Source of the DNA: Paenibacillus arenilitoris
GTDB lineage: Bacteria; Bacillota; Bacilli; Paenibacillales; Paenibacillaceae
NCBI RefSeq assembly: GCF_014705655.1
Contig: NZ_JACXIY010000009.1
Location: 62,001-126,000, forward strand
Direction: 5' to 3'
DNA: 64,000 nucleotides
The position numbers and the translations under genes are program-made. Under the pieces are notes generated by a model. The model was not told the origin of the DNA. It saw only the letters and a list, made by a program, of their open reading frames with translations, and searched no databases. Numbering within the stretch: position 1 is the first letter of the stretch; the number at the start of each line of letters is the position of its first letter. Below, one piece after another: positions 7,916 through 17,359 of this stretch.

Positions 7916-8239
7916 ATGATGATGATGAGTATGGCCGACGAACGAATCGACCGCCAACCCGGCGAAGTCGTAAGTCAAGCTGAAGACGGCGTTGCCGTTA
8001 GGCAGAAGCGCGCGGGGCGCGCGAAAGCCGAGGGGGCCCCGAATAAGAAGCAACGGCCCGATGGGGTCAAGATGCTGCTGTGGATTTTGCGCAAAAGCAT
8101 CGTGCCGCTCATAATGCTTATTATGCTTATTGCGGGATTGTATATCGGTTACGTCATATTCGGCAACGGACCGAAGACGGACGTGTTCAGCTGGTCCACA
8201 TGGAAGCATTTGTACGACTTGGTGTTCGCCGAGTCCTAA
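7916..8239 (+). CDS. EpuA-family small membrane protein ('RNA polymerase subunit beta' family)
   Basis: Small protein of up to 107 residues: a polar, basic N-terminal half, one membrane segment (about residues 61-82, IVPLIMLIMLIAGLYIGYV) and a short extracytoplasmic tail containing DVFSWSTWKHLYDLV. This arrangement and the WxxW-type tail match the EpuA family (DUF/PF11772), often annotated as 'DNA-directed RNA polymerase subunit beta' without evidence of such a function. The first ATG at 7916 touches the AGGA site at 7912-7915, so an in-frame ATG at 7922, 7925 or 7931 is the more likely start. It directly follows flhP and shares its operon. The function is unknown. Confidence 0.75.
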   Translation: MMMMSMADERIDRQPGEVVSQAEDGVAVRQKRAGRAKAEGAPNKKQRPDGVKMLLWILRKSIVPLIMLIMLIAGLYIGYVIFGNGPKTDVFSWSTWKHLYDLVFAES

Positions 8240-8280
8240 CCGGTTAACGGTTTGCTTGATCAGAAGAGTATGAATAAGAA

Positions 8281-8322
8281 AATGGCGGTGCCAGGGTTAT
8301 CCCTGCACCGCCATTTCTGGTT
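8281..8322 (+). terminator. Terminator after the flhO-flhP-epuA operon
   Basis: AATGGCGGTGCC-AGGG pairs with CCCTGCACCGCCATT around the loop TTAT (8281-8315), with a single bulged C. The following bases are CTGGTTTTCGG, so the T-run is short but the stem of 15 pairs is very strong. Confidence 0.75.
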
Positions 8323-8418
8323 TTCGGTCTGTTGCCGCCTCTTCTCGAGCAAATGATTCGTCTCGCGCCTAAGCCGCCGGTGCCGCGCGAGCTGTCCCAG
8401 GAAGCGCGTCTCGCGCTT

Positions 8419-8612
8419 AAGCCTGCAAACGTGCAGGCTTTCGGTCACTTCATGCATGCAGCGGAGCAAATGCATGCGAATGCGCATCTTTTTTCGTTTG
8501 GTTAGCTCGATAGGAGGCTCCCGTCCCGGAATGCCTGTACATTCGCAGGCATTTCATTCGGCAACCTCATTAATGGAGCAGAGGCTGCACAATCGCAGGC
8601 TTTTTGGTTGAC
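8419..8612 (+). repeat. Cluster of four related hairpins in a 445-base non-coding stretch
   Basis: The region 8240-8684 has no convincing gene. After the terminator it holds four short hairpin-like units with related arms. AAGCCTGCA / TGCAGGCTT with loop AACG is at 8419-8440. An imperfect ATGC / GCAT unit followed by CTTTTTT is at about 8470-8494. AATGCCTG / CAGGCATT with loop TACATTCG is at 8530-8553. CTGC / GCAG followed by GCTTTTTGG is at 8585-8606. Three end in GCAGGCWTT, and two are preceded by GGAGCA. They could be decayed or stacked terminators or a degenerate repeat family; the function is unknown. Confidence 0.55.
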
Positions 8613-8684
8613 GACTGGCCGGACGATGACAGCCTTTGGATAGGTGGTTGGAGGGCAGCACCGCTTACCAAGGAAAAGTTACCG

Positions 8685-10898
8685 TTACTTCACGGTCACC
8701 CGGATCGTGACGCTCTTGCCGGCGTAGACCGCTTTGATCGAAGCGGTGCCTTTGCCGAGCGCCGTTATTTTGCCGTTCGCGACCGTAGCTACGCTGGCCT
8801 TGGAGGTCGTCCAGACGGCGGTATCCGTTACATCAGCCGGACTGACGGTCGTGAAGTTGGCTTGCAGCTTGGCGGCGTAAGTTGCGCCCGGCGCCAGCTG
8901 AATCGATTTGGTGGAGAGCGTCAGCGATTTCAGCCTCGGCGAGACGACGACCGGGATAACGACCGGCTTGCCCTGGTAAGAGCCGGATAGCTTGGTCGTG
9001 CCGACGGCCGCCGCTTTGACGGACGAGCTGCGTACGGTCGCGATATTGATATTGCCGGATTCCCAGTTCATTTTGGAGCCGAGCGATACTTTCTTGCCGC
9101 TTTTGTAATAGCCGGTAATCTTCACGGTCTTCGTTCTGCCCGGCGTAAGCTCGATCGACGCGGGCTCGACCTCGAGCTTCACGATTTCCTCTTCGATTTT
9201 CACTTTAACGGATACGGTTTTGTTCAAGTAGGTCGCCGTCAGCGTTACGCTCGACGCTTCCAGTCCTTTGACCGTATCTTCCTTCAGCACGATGTTGTCG
9301 GACGAGCTCTTCCAGCCGACCCGGTCCGATACATCCTCTTCCTCCCCGTCTTCATTAATGACGGTAACGGCCGGATACGCCGTTTCCTTACCCAGAACGA
9401 CGCTCATTTCCTTCGCGTCCGCGATCAGCTTGAGCGGCTTCACGTGAACGGTCAGCGTCGCTTCGGCTTCGAACCCCTGCGCGCTCGCCGTCAGAACGGA
9501 TACGCCGATCGCCTTCGCCGACCACTTGCCGTTCTCGATGACGGCGATCTCCTCGTCGCCGGACGTCCAGGTTACGAGCTTGGACACGTCGGCCTCTGTG
9601 CCGTCGAACAGCTTCGCGGTCACTTTGGGCAGATCGCCGCTAATGCCGGCGAAACCGTCGATCGCTTCGGTTTCGATCTTCAGCTCGGTAATGCTCGGGT
9701 ATACCGTGACGTCGATGCTGCGGCTGACGCCCTTGTGCGTCGCGGTTATTTTCGTCGTGCCGACCGCTTTGGGCGTTACCTTGCCTTTCTCGACGGTGGC
9801 GACCACGACATTCGAGGACGTCCAAGTCGCATTATCGGTAACGATCTCGATTTCGTTCGCGTTGCTGAGCACTTCCGCCATCAGCTGAAGCGGTTCGTCC
9901 TGCAGCTGCATATGGTATTCCTTCTCGGGCGTAAGCTTGATCGATTGATAAGGCGTCCGGACGACGACGTCGATGGAAGCCGTCACGCCGAGCAGAGAGA
10001 CGGCGATCGTCGTCTTGCCGGCGCCCGTCGCGGTGACGACGCCTTTGTCGACGGTAACGACCTTCTCGTTGCCGCTCGTCCATTTGGCCGTATCGGTGAC
10101 GATCAGCGTCTCGCCGGTTTTGGCCGCGACGGAGGCGGCAAGCGTTTTGTCGTCGGCGCCAACCTCCAGCTCCAGCAGCTTGTCGCTAGTCATGTCGTCG
10201 CCGTCGATCGCTATCGACTTGTACGGCGACGTAACCTTGAGCTGGATGGCATCGGATTTGCCCTTCAGCTTGGCCGTAATCGTCGCGGTGCCCGCGCCGA
10301 CCAGCGTGACGGTGCCTTCGCTGACGGTTGCGACGGCGGAATTGGACGTCGACCAGGCCGCGTCGTCCGTTACGGTCTCCGTCTCGTTATCTTTGGTTCC
10401 TTGGAGCGCGAGCGTCAGCGACCCGCCGAGCTCGATGTCGAGACTGGAAGGGGCCTCCGCGCTGCCTTGGAGCAGCTTGACGCTGTCGTATACGTAATCG
10501 GACTTCGCTTTAATGGAAGCCGTGAAGCCCTTGTAGGTGGCGGTAATCGTGGCCGTGCCCGAGCCGATGCCGGTCAGCGCGCCCTTGTCGACTTTGACGT
10601 ACGAAGTGTTGGACGATTTCCAAGTTGCTTCGGCCGTGACGTCTTTCTTCGAAGAAGCGCCGGAAATATCGGCAAGCAGCGAGACGTTCACTTTGTCGTC
10701 CTCGACGAACACCTCGAGCGAGGCGTTTCCGTCATTGTAATCGGTCTCGTCGTAATCGAATTCGATCCCGGTGACGGTGTCGTCCGCGGCATAGGCCGTT
10801 CCGGACAACGACGTCAGCAGAAGAGCGAGCGCGAGCGTCGAGGCGAGCCATCGGTTCCCTGCTCCGGCCAGCTTCTTGAAGCGTAATCTAAAGTTCAC
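8685..10898 (-). CDS. Secreted Big_2 (bacterial Ig-like) repeat protein
   Basis: Secreted protein of 737 residues with a signal peptide (basic MNFRLRFKKL, hydrophobic core, cleavage after GTAYA at about residue 37). The rest consists of about eight Ig-like Big_2 repeats of some 80-90 residues, each with a recurring TW-x-SSN / VATV / GxGTATITATYKG core. No SLH, LPXTG, LysM or enzyme domain is visible, so the means of attachment is unclear. The frame reaches a TTG at 10940, but GTG 10898, with AAAGGA ten bases before it, gives a proper signal peptide. It is the only minus-strand gene in the first 41 kb and is divergent from pgsA. Role probably structural or adhesive. Confidence 0.85.
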   Translation of the reverse strand: MNFRLRFKKLAGAGNRWLASTLALALLLTSLSGTAYAADDTVTGIEFDYDETDYNDGNASLEVFVEDDKVNVSLLADISGASSKKDVTAEATWKSSNTSYVKVDKGALTGIGSGTATITATYKGFTASIKAKSDYVYDSVKLLQGSAEAPSSLDIELGGSLTLALQGTKDNETETVTDDAAWSTSNSAVATVSEGTVTLVGAGTATITAKLKGKSDAIQLKVTSPYKSIAIDGDDMTSDKLLELEVGADDKTLAASVAAKTGETLIVTDTAKWTSGNEKVVTVDKGVVTATGAGKTTIAVSLLGVTASIDVVVRTPYQSIKLTPEKEYHMQLQDEPLQLMAEVLSNANEIEIVTDNATWTSSNVVVATVEKGKVTPKAVGTTKITATHKGVSRSIDVTVYPSITELKIETEAIDGFAGISGDLPKVTAKLFDGTEADVSKLVTWTSGDEEIAVIENGKWSAKAIGVSVLTASAQGFEAEATLTVHVKPLKLIADAKEMSVVLGKETAYPAVTVINEDGEEEDVSDRVGWKSSSDNIVLKEDTVKGLEASSVTLTATYLNKTVSVKVKIEEEIVKLEVEPASIELTPGRTKTVKITGYYKSGKKVSLGSKMNWESGNINIATVRSSSVKAAAVGTTKLSGSYQGKPVVIPVVVSPRLKSLTLSTKSIQLAPGATYAAKLQANFTTVSPADVTDTAVWTTSKASVATVANGKITALGKGTASIKAVYAGKSVTIRVTVK

Positions 10899-11067
10899 TA
10901 CATCCCTATCCTTTCCGCGATGAAAATGAATATTGTTCAAGTTCTTTAACGGATTTTGGCAGGCGAAAGTGAAGGCTTGAGGGATAATTTGTAAATAAAA
11001 TTTTTGTGAAAGCCGCGTCCGAAGCGAATCCGTGAGCGAATTCTAACGGTTTCGCGGGCACAAAAGT

Positions 11068-11096
11068 TTTATTTTTGGGGAAGGTAGTTGTATAAT
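11068..11096 (+). promoter_or_regulatory. Possible sigma-A promoter before the phosphatidyltransferase gene
   Basis: A perfect TATAAT lies at 11091-11096, 48 bases before the start codon. At 17 bases upstream the sequence is TTTATT, a weak -35. The remaining divergent region 10899-11067 shows nothing else clear. Confidence 0.4.
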
Positions 11097-11143
11097 AGTT
11101 GGGAGCCGGGAGCGGCCGGCAACAGGTAGAGGAGCGTGACCGT

Positions 11144-11677
11144 TTGAATCTGCCGAATCTTTTGACATGCCTTCGTTTTGTTTTAATTCCCGTATACATA
11201 GCGGTTTTCATGAATGGACATATGATCCCCGCCTTCCTCATCATGGTCGCCGCCGGCATTACCGACGTCCTCGACGGGTATATCGCGCGGAGAAGCGGCC
11301 AGGTGACGAGCGTCGGCATGATGCTCGACCCGCTCGCCGACAAGCTGATGATGATTACGGTAATCGTATCGCTGCTCGTATCCGGCCATGTTTCCTGGGC
11401 GGCCGCCGCGGCGATGTTTTTGCGCGATCTCGGGATGATTGCGGGAGGCTTTTATTACCATTTCCGCGGAAAGAAGACGGTGCCGGCCAATTGGATGGGG
11501 AAGCTCACGACCGTACTGTTTTATGTGGCAATCATGCTCATCTTTTTTGAAGTGCCGTACGCCCATTCGTTCCTGTGGGGGGTCATCGGCTTCTCGTTCG
11601 TTACTTCCATTATGTACGTCGTCATGTTCAAGACGCTCAACAAGTCGGCGACGGAGACGCCGCCGGGTCATTCGTGA
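11144..11677 (+). CDS. CDP-alcohol phosphatidyltransferase (PgsA-like)
   Basis: Integral membrane enzyme of phospholipid synthesis, probably making phosphatidylglycerophosphate from CDP-diacylglycerol and glycerol 3-phosphate. It has 177 residues and several membrane helices. The full family signature D-x2-D-G-x2-A-R-x8-G-x3-D-x3-D is present at about residues 42-68 (DVLDGYIARR ... DPLADK). The start is taken as TTG 11144, with AGAGGAG nine bases upstream and the conserved N-terminus MNLPNLLTCLR; the longer frame from 11099 lacks such a site. The substrate alcohol cannot be proven from the motif, and the true pgsA of the genome may lie elsewhere. It stands alone before fabZ. Confidence 0.85.
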   Translation: MNLPNLLTCLRFVLIPVYIAVFMNGHMIPAFLIMVAAGITDVLDGYIARRSGQVTSVGMMLDPLADKLMMITVIVSLLVSGHVSWAAAAAMFLRDLGMIAGGFYYHFRGKKTVPANWMGKLTTVLFYVAIMLIFFEVPYAHSFLWGVIGFSFVTSIMYVVMFKTLNKSATETPPGHS

Positions 11678-11860
11678 GCCGCCCGGCGCCTAAGCCCGGA
11701 ACGAAAGAACAAAGAGGCCAGACGGCGGACGCTTCAGGTCCAAAGCCGCCGGGCCCCTTATCTTAACCTTCATGAACTGCAGTTTCACGAAGGATAGCTA
11801 TAGTTTCGCTCAAACAACCCGTTTTTATACCAAATCGCATCCGAAAGGGGCTTTTCTCGC

Positions 11861-12292
11861 ATGCTCGATATTAATCAAATTCAGGAAATTATCCCTCACC
11901 GTCCTCCGTTTCTGCTCATCGACCGGATTCTGGAAGTCGAACCGGGGGTGCGGGCGGTCGGTCTCAAAAACGTAACGATGAACGAACCGTTCTTCGTCGG
12001 CCACTTCCCCGGCTATCCGGTTATGCCCGGCGTGCTGATCGTCGAAGCGCTTGCCCAGGTCGGCTCGGTCGCGATGCTGATGGTCGAGGCGAACCGCGGC
12101 AAGCTCGGCTTCTTCGCGGGCATCGACGGCTTCCGTTTCCGCGGTCAGGTGAAGCCTGGCGATACTTTGACGCTGGAGGTGCAGATAACGAGACTGAAAG
12201 GGCCGATCGGCAAAGGACAAGCCGTGGCTAAGGTGGGCGATCAGGTCGTCGCCGAAGGGGAGCTTATGTTCGCTTTGTCCGATCCTTCTTAA
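11861..12292 (+). CDS. fabZ: 3-hydroxyacyl-[ACP] dehydratase FabZ
   Basis: Cytosolic enzyme of type II fatty-acid synthesis that dehydrates 3-hydroxyacyl-ACP to trans-2-enoyl-ACP. It has 143 residues, the usual family length, with one hot-dog fold. The catalytic segment [20 protein letters not shown] places His48 and Glu62 at the active site, the FabZ type (Glu rather than the Asp of FabA). AAAGGGG precedes the ATG. The 184 bases before it hold a GC-rich imperfect hairpin near 11722-11755 that may end the upstream transcript. Confidence 0.95.
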   Translation: MLDINQIQEIIPHRPPFLLIDRILEVEPGVRAVGLKNVTMNEPFFVGHFPGYPVMPGVLIVEALAQVGSVAMLMVEANRGKLGFFAGIDGFRFRGQVKPGDTLTLEVQITRLKGPIGKGQAVAKVGDQVVAEGELMFALSDPS

Positions 12293-12326
12293 TTCAAATT
12301 CTTAATAAGGAAAGAGGCTGGTAATA

Positions 12327-14051
12327 ATGACGAATTCTACGAATGCTGCCGTTAACGCAAAATATGACGCTTGGTTGAACGATCCGCTTATCGATGAAGC
12401 GACGAAGGAAGAGCTCCGCGGCATTGCCGGCCAAGAGAAGGAAATTACGGATCGGTTCTACCGCGACCTGGAATTCGGCACGGGCGGCTTGCGCGGCGTG
12501 ATGGGGGCGGGCACGAACCGTTTGAACGCCTACACGGTGGGCAAAGCGACGCAGGGGCTCGCGAACTGGCTGCTGGCCGGCGCCGCGGATGGATCCGCTC
12601 CGTCCGTCGTCATCGCGCACGACTCGCGCAACAACTCGCCGGAGTTCGCGCTTGACGCGGCGCTCGTGCTTGCGGGCAACGGCATTACGACTTATTTGTT
12701 CGAGTCGCTTCGTCCGACGCCGCAGCTGTCGTTCGCCGTTCGCGAACGGAAGGCGTCCAGCGGCGTCGTCATTACGGCGAGCCATAACCCGCCGGAATAT
12801 AACGGCTACAAGGCGTACGGCGCCGACGGCTGCCAGCTCATTCCCGAGCAGGCCGAGGAGGTCATCGCGGCGATCGGCGGCATCGCGGGCTTCGACGAAG
12901 TGAAGCGCATGAGCCGCGAAGAGGCGGAGGCGAAGGGACTGCTTCGCTGGCTTGGCGAAGAGGCCGACCGCAAGTTCGTCGACACGATCGTGGCGCAAAG
13001 CTTGAACGCGGAGCTGCTGAAGAGCGGCCTCGGCGGCAAGTGCAGCGTCGTCTTCACGCCGCTCCACGGCACGGGCAACAAGCCGGTCCGCGAAGCGCTT
13101 GCGCAGGCGGGCTTCACGAACGTGCACATCGTACCGGAGCAGGAGCAGCCCGACGGCTACTTCAGCACGGTGAAGTCGCCGAACCCGGAGGAACGCGAGG
13201 CGTTCGCGCTGGCAATCAAGCTGGGGCAGCAGGTCGACGCGGACATCATTATCGGCACCGACCCGGACGCCGACCGGATGGGCGCGGTCGTCAAGAACAA
13301 CGAAGGCGAGTACGTCGTGCTTTCCGGCAACCAGTCCGGCGCGCTCATGGTCGATTACGTGCTCGGCCAATTGAAGGAGCGCGGGCAGCTGCCGGATAAC
13401 GGCATCGTCGTCAAGACGATCGTCACGAGCGAGCTGGGCGCGGAGATCGCGCGTTCCTACGGCGCCGCCGTCGAGAACACGCTGACGGGCTTCAAATATA
13501 TCGGGGAGAAAATGACGCAGTACGAGCAGACGGGCGAGCGCTCCTTCCTGTTCGGCTACGAGGAGAGCTACGGCTATTTGACCGGCACCTATGCCCGCGA
13601 CAAAGACGCGGTCGTCGCCTCCCTGCTGATCTGCGAGGCGGCCGCTTACTACAAGAGCCAAGGCAAAACGCTGTACGACGTGCTGCTGGAGCTGTACGGG
13701 AAGTTCGGCTACTACCTGGAAGGCTTGGAATCGCGCACGCTCAAGGGACTTGACGGCGTGCAGAAAATCGGCGCGATCATGGAAGACTGGCGCATGAACC
13801 CGCCGAAGGATATCGCCGGCGTCCAAGTGACGGGCGTGCTCGATTACGCGGGCGGCCTTGACGGCCTTCGCCCGGAGAACGTGCTGAAGTTCACGCTTGC
13901 GGACGGCTCGTGGTTCTGCCTGCGGCCTTCCGGCACGGAGCCGAAGATCAAGGTTTATTTTGCGGTTAAGGGAGACTCGCAGGAGGCATCCGCTTCCGCG
14001 CTTCAATCGCTCAAGACGGCCGTCATGGAACGGGTAGACCGCAGCGCATAA
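12327..14051 (+). CDS. pgcA: Alpha-phosphoglucomutase / phosphomannomutase (PgcA family)
   Basis: Cytosolic enzyme interconverting glucose 6-phosphate and glucose 1-phosphate, the entry to UDP-glucose, glycolipid and wall polymer synthesis. It has 574 residues with the four alpha-D-phosphohexomutase domains. The catalytic phosphoserine is Ser152 in TASHNPPEYNGYK. The metal loop DPDADR is at 312-317, the sugar-binding loop GYEESYGY at 410-417 and the phosphate-binding loop RPSGTEPK at 533-540. The length fits the PgcA/PGM2-like subgroup. The start ATG is preceded by AAAGAGG. The position just before the wall polymer cassette fits a precursor role. Confidence 0.92.
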   Translation: MTNSTNAAVNAKYDAWLNDPLIDEATKEELRGIAGQEKEITDRFYRDLEFGTGGLRGVMGAGTNRLNAYTVGKATQGLANWLLAGAADGSAPSVVIAHDSRNNSPEFALDAALVLAGNGITTYLFESLRPTPQLSFAVRERKASSGVVITASHNPPEYNGYKAYGADGCQLIPEQAEEVIAAIGGIAGFDEVKRMSREEAEAKGLLRWLGEEADRKFVDTIVAQSLNAELLKSGLGGKCSVVFTPLHGTGNKPVREALAQAGFTNVHIVPEQEQPDGYFSTVKSPNPEEREAFALAIKLGQQVDADIIIGTDPDADRMGAVVKNNEGEYVVLSGNQSGALMVDYVLGQLKERGQLPDNGIVVKTIVTSELGAEIARSYGAAVENTLTGFKYIGEKMTQYEQTGERSFLFGYEESYGYLTGTYARDKDAVVASLLICEAAAYYKSQGKTLYDVLLELYGKFGYYLEGLESRTLKGLDGVQKIGAIMEDWRMNPPKDIAGVQVTGVLDYAGGLDGLRPENVLKFTLADGSWFCLRPSGTEPKIKVYFAVKGDSQEASASALQSLKTAVMERVDRSA

Positions 14052-14089
14052 CGAAACGATAGCGAACCGCTTTAGAACGGAGGATTTAC

Positions 14090-16237
14090 GTGCTTGTACG
14101 ATGGCAGCAGTGGAATCGGTGGGCAAGACTGGCATTATGGATCATTGCATTGATCGGCGTCGCGGCGGCTTTGCCGCTCGGCGCCGTCCGGATGGACACG
14201 GAGAGAAGCTCCAAGGAAGTCGAGTACGTGTTCGATTACCGCGACATCGTCGAGGTGGCGGAGCTGCAGCCTAAGCCGCAGCAGTTTCTGGCCGAGCATC
14301 TGGAGCTTTTGGCGGAAGCCGGCGTCACGACGATGGCGGTGTACGAAAGCTCGCTGAAGGAGCTCGTGCAATCGGGAAGGCTGACGTATTACAGCTCGCG
14401 GGACGCGGCGCTGCTTCAGGGCAAGTTCGAACCGGTCGGACAAAATTTCACTTATATTTTGTTTAACGGCCCCGAAGAAGAAGAGAAGATCGGACCGATC
14501 GTCCGCGAGGCGTTCGATCATATCGACGTCGCCTACTCCGACTGGTCGTACGGCGGCCGGAACGGGATCGTCGTCGAACTTCCGGTCGCGGAATCGGTCA
14601 TGAAGACGATGACGTTCGATCCGATGTCGCTTGACGCGATCCGGGCTGCCGGCCTTCGCGTTCTTCCCAGATTCTCGGACCGGATGCGTCCGTACGATCA
14701 GGAGGAGATGGACGCCCTTCTCGGGCAATTGAAGGAGGAGTACGGCGTCAATCGCGTCCTGTTCGACGGGGACAAGGTGAAGGGCGCTTCCGACCAAGCC
14801 GAGCTGAAGAGCCTCGACGGCTTCGGGGAGCTGCTGGACAAATACGGTATCGGCCTCGCCGCGATCGAAAACTTGAAAAAACCGCAGCAGGGCATAAATA
14901 AATTAGCATATCTTACAAATTATAATGTCGTAAGGCTGTATTCGCTCTCCGAGAAGGACGGGCTCGATATGTCGCCGGGAGCGATAACGGACCGTTTCCT
15001 CCTCGCCGCGAAGGACCGCAACATCCGCATGTTCTTCCTGAACGGCTCGATCGAGGCGAACACGGAGAAAGCGAAGTTCGTTCACTCGCTGGACAAGCTC
15101 GCGGAAACGCTCGACGGCGAGAACGGTCTGGTGGCGCAAATGACGGAAGCCGGGTTCGCGCCGGGCGATCCGAAGCCGTTCGCGTTCGAGCAGCCTTCGT
15201 GGGCGAAGCCGCTTCGTGGCGTCGTCGCGATCGGGGCGATCGCGATCATCGCATTGATGGTAGGGGCGTTTATACCGGGCGTCTATCTGCCGGTCTTCCT
15301 GCTCGGCCTTGTCGGCAGCGCGGGACTATACGTGCTCAACAGCTCCACGATGGAGCAGGCGCTGGCGCTCGGCGCCGCCATCAGCGCGCCGACGCTCGGT
15401 CTGGTTTGGGTCATGAACCGCATCTATTCGCGCACGATCGGGGAGCGCCGCATGATCGGCGGACCGAACTGGTCGGTCGGCCGCAGCAAGACCGTGAACG
15501 CGCTGCATCAGCCGGGGGCGGTGTACGACAACGGCGGCAAGATGAAGTGGGTGTTCCCGGCCATGTCGTTCGGCCGCCGGTTCGGCATCGCGCTGACCTG
15601 GTTCGTCGTCGCAACGTTAATTTCGCTTATGGCCGTTCCGCTCGTGTTCGGCCTGCTGAACAATATTACGTACATGCTCGTATTGGAACAATTCCGCGGG
15701 GTAAGCCTGCTGCATTTGGCTCCGATCGCGCTTGTCGCCGTATACGTGCTGCTCTATAACGGCCAGCTGTCGATGGGCAAGGTGCGCGATATTCTGTCGA
15801 AGCCGATCACGCTGACGTGGATCGTGCTCGCGGCCGTTATCGGCGCCGTCGGCTACTACTACTTGTCGCGTACCGGCAATGCCGGACAAGTCTCGTCCAT
15901 CGAGCTCGTCATCCGCGGCTGGCTCGAGTCGACGTTCGGCGTGCGGCCGCGGTTTAAAGAATTTTTGCTGGCGCATCCGCTGCTGCTGCTGGGCTTGTTC
16001 CTGTCGCTGCGGTACCGCGCGGCATGGCTGCTCGTCATCGTCGGTTCGATCGGCCAGCTCTCGATGGTCGATACGTTCGCGCATATTCATACGCCGCTCT
16101 TCATTTCGGTCATTCGCGTTCTTCTCGGCCTCGGCGTCGGCATTATTATCGGCTGCATTCTGATTCTGGCTTGGCAGATCGTGGAAGGGGCTTTGCGCAA
16201 ATGGGCACCGGCAATCGTCCGCAAGTTCGTCGAATAG
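14090..16237 (+). CDS. DUF5693 family polytopic membrane protein
   Basis: Membrane protein of 715 residues and unknown biochemical role. There is an N-terminal membrane helix (about 12-30), a large extracytoplasmic region (about 35-370) and a C-terminal half with roughly nine membrane helices (about 375-710). It resembles the DUF5693 family, which is found in Paenibacillaceae directly before csaB. The start is GTG 14090 with GGAGGA six bases upstream. The csaB gene begins within its last 37 bases, so the two are likely translationally coupled. A role in export, modification or assembly of the pyruvylated wall polymer is an inference from this context. Confidence 0.8.
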   Translation: MLVRWQQWNRWARLALWIIALIGVAAALPLGAVRMDTERSSKEVEYVFDYRDIVEVAELQPKPQQFLAEHLELLAEAGVTTMAVYESSLKELVQSGRLTYYSSRDAALLQGKFEPVGQNFTYILFNGPEEEEKIGPIVREAFDHIDVAYSDWSYGGRNGIVVELPVAESVMKTMTFDPMSLDAIRAAGLRVLPRFSDRMRPYDQEEMDALLGQLKEEYGVNRVLFDGDKVKGASDQAELKSLDGFGELLDKYGIGLAAIENLKKPQQGINKLAYLTNYNVVRLYSLSEKDGLDMSPGAITDRFLLAAKDRNIRMFFLNGSIEANTEKAKFVHSLDKLAETLDGENGLVAQMTEAGFAPGDPKPFAFEQPSWAKPLRGVVAIGAIAIIALMVGAFIPGVYLPVFLLGLVGSAGLYVLNSSTMEQALALGAAISAPTLGLVWVMNRIYSRTIGERRMIGGPNWSVGRSKTVNALHQPGAVYDNGGKMKWVFPAMSFGRRFGIALTWFVVATLISLMAVPLVFGLLNNITYMLVLEQFRGVSLLHLAPIALVAVYVLLYNGQLSMGKVRDILSKPITLTWIVLAAVIGAVGYYYLSRTGNAGQVSSIELVIRGWLESTFGVRPRFKEFLLAHPLLLLGLFLSLRYRAAWLLVIVGSIGQLSMVDTFAHIHTPLFISVIRVLLGLGVGIIIGCILILAWQIVEGALRKWAPAIVRKFVE

Positions 16238-17352
16238 TCATCTCCGGTTATTACGGCTTCAACAACAGCGGAGACGAAGCGGTGCTTCGGTCGATCCTGC
16301 TCGCGCTGGAGGAGCAGGGCCGCGAGCAGGGCGTGGAGATTCAGCCCGTCGTGCTGTCGGGCGATCCGGCGTGGACGAGCCGGATGTACGGCGTCGAGTC
16401 GGTCCGGCGGATGCATCCCGGCGACCTGTGGAAGGCGCTGCGGGGCAGCGACGGGCTCATCAGCGGCGGGGGCAGCCTGCTGCAGGATGCGACCAGCGCG
16501 AAGACGATCCCGTATTACACGGGCGTCATGAAGCTGGCGCAGCTGCTGGGCAAGCCGACGTTCGCTTATTCCCAGGGCATCGGCCCCGTCAACCGCCGCT
16601 GGATGGACCCGCTCATACGCGGCGTCATGAAGCGCAGCGCGTATGTGTCGGTGCGGGACGCCGAATCCGCCGCGCTGCTCGGGCGGATCGGCGTCCCCGC
16701 GGACCGGATCGAGGTCGTTCCCGATCCGGTCATGGGGCTGCCGCTGCCGGCGGGCGCCGCATCGGCGGACCCGGGCGCGCTCCGCGCGGGGGAGCCGCCG
16801 GTCGTCGGCGTCTCCCTGCGCCGCTGGCGCGGCGACGGCGCCGACCTCGGGCGCGCCGCCGAAGCGCTGGTCGCGCTGTCGAAGCGCATGCCCGTGCGGC
16901 TGCGCTTCCTGCCGTTCCACACCCCGTCCGACACGGAGACGTCGGAGCAGGTGATGGAACGGCTTCGCGGCCGGCTCGGCGACGAATCGTCCGCCGAGCT
17001 GGCCGCGCCCGGCGACGACCCCCAGCAGATGCTGCTGGCGGTCAGCCGGTGCGACGCTTTGTTCGGCATGCGCCTCCATGCGCTCATCTACGCGGCCAAC
17101 CAATACGTGCCGATGCTTGGCCTCTCCTACGACCCGAAGATCGATCAGTTTCTTCATCGATTGGGACAGGCGCCCATCGGCACGACCGATCGACTCGACG
17201 CCGAAGCGTTCGCGGACGCGGCGTGTTCGCTGCTTGCGGACCGGGAAGGATGGCTGGCCGTGCATAAGCCGGCGATCGACGAGCTCAAGCGGCAATCGCA
17301 GAGGCCGGCGCAACAAATCGTACAATTGCTTCGTCATACACTATTGAGGTGA
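16201..17352 (+). CDS. csaB: Polysaccharide pyruvyl transferase CsaB
   Basis: Enzyme that adds ketal-linked pyruvate to the secondary cell wall polymer, creating the ligand for SLH domains. It has 383 residues and family features: N-terminal ISGYYGFNNSGDEAVL, the glycine-rich GLISGGGSLLQDATS, then SQGIGPVNRRW and SVRDAESAALL, and C-terminal GMRLHALIYAANQYVP. The frame is open far upstream, but ATG 16201 has GGAAGGGG eight bases before it and starts just before the conserved domain. It overlaps the DUF5693 gene by 37 bases. The SLH proteins encoded at 19.6, 24.2 and 32.2 kb are the natural partners of its product. Confidence 0.94.
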   Translation: MGTGNRPQVRRIVISGYYGFNNSGDEAVLRSILLALEEQGREQGVEIQPVVLSGDPAWTSRMYGVESVRRMHPGDLWKALRGSDGLISGGGSLLQDATSAKTIPYYTGVMKLAQLLGKPTFAYSQGIGPVNRRWMDPLIRGVMKRSAYVSVRDAESAALLGRIGVPADRIEVVPDPVMGLPLPAGAASADPGALRAGEPPVVGVSLRRWRGDGADLGRAAEALVALSKRMPVRLRFLPFHTPSDTETSEQVMERLRGRLGDESSAELAAPGDDPQQMLLAVSRCDALFGMRLHALIYAANQYVPMLGLSYDPKIDQFLHRLGQAPIGTTDRLDAEAFADAACSLLADREGWLAVHKPAIDELKRQSQRPAQQIVQLLRHTLLR

Positions 17353-17359
17353 TTTCCTC

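Noticed and set aside
8260..8487. 75-codon minus-strand frame
   Set aside because: It covers the terminator hairpin and part of the hairpin cluster, with no ribosome site or plausible protein features.
12294..14135. 613-codon minus-strand frame opposite pgcA
   Set aside because: Shadow of the phosphoglucomutase gene; Arg-rich with no recognisable motif.
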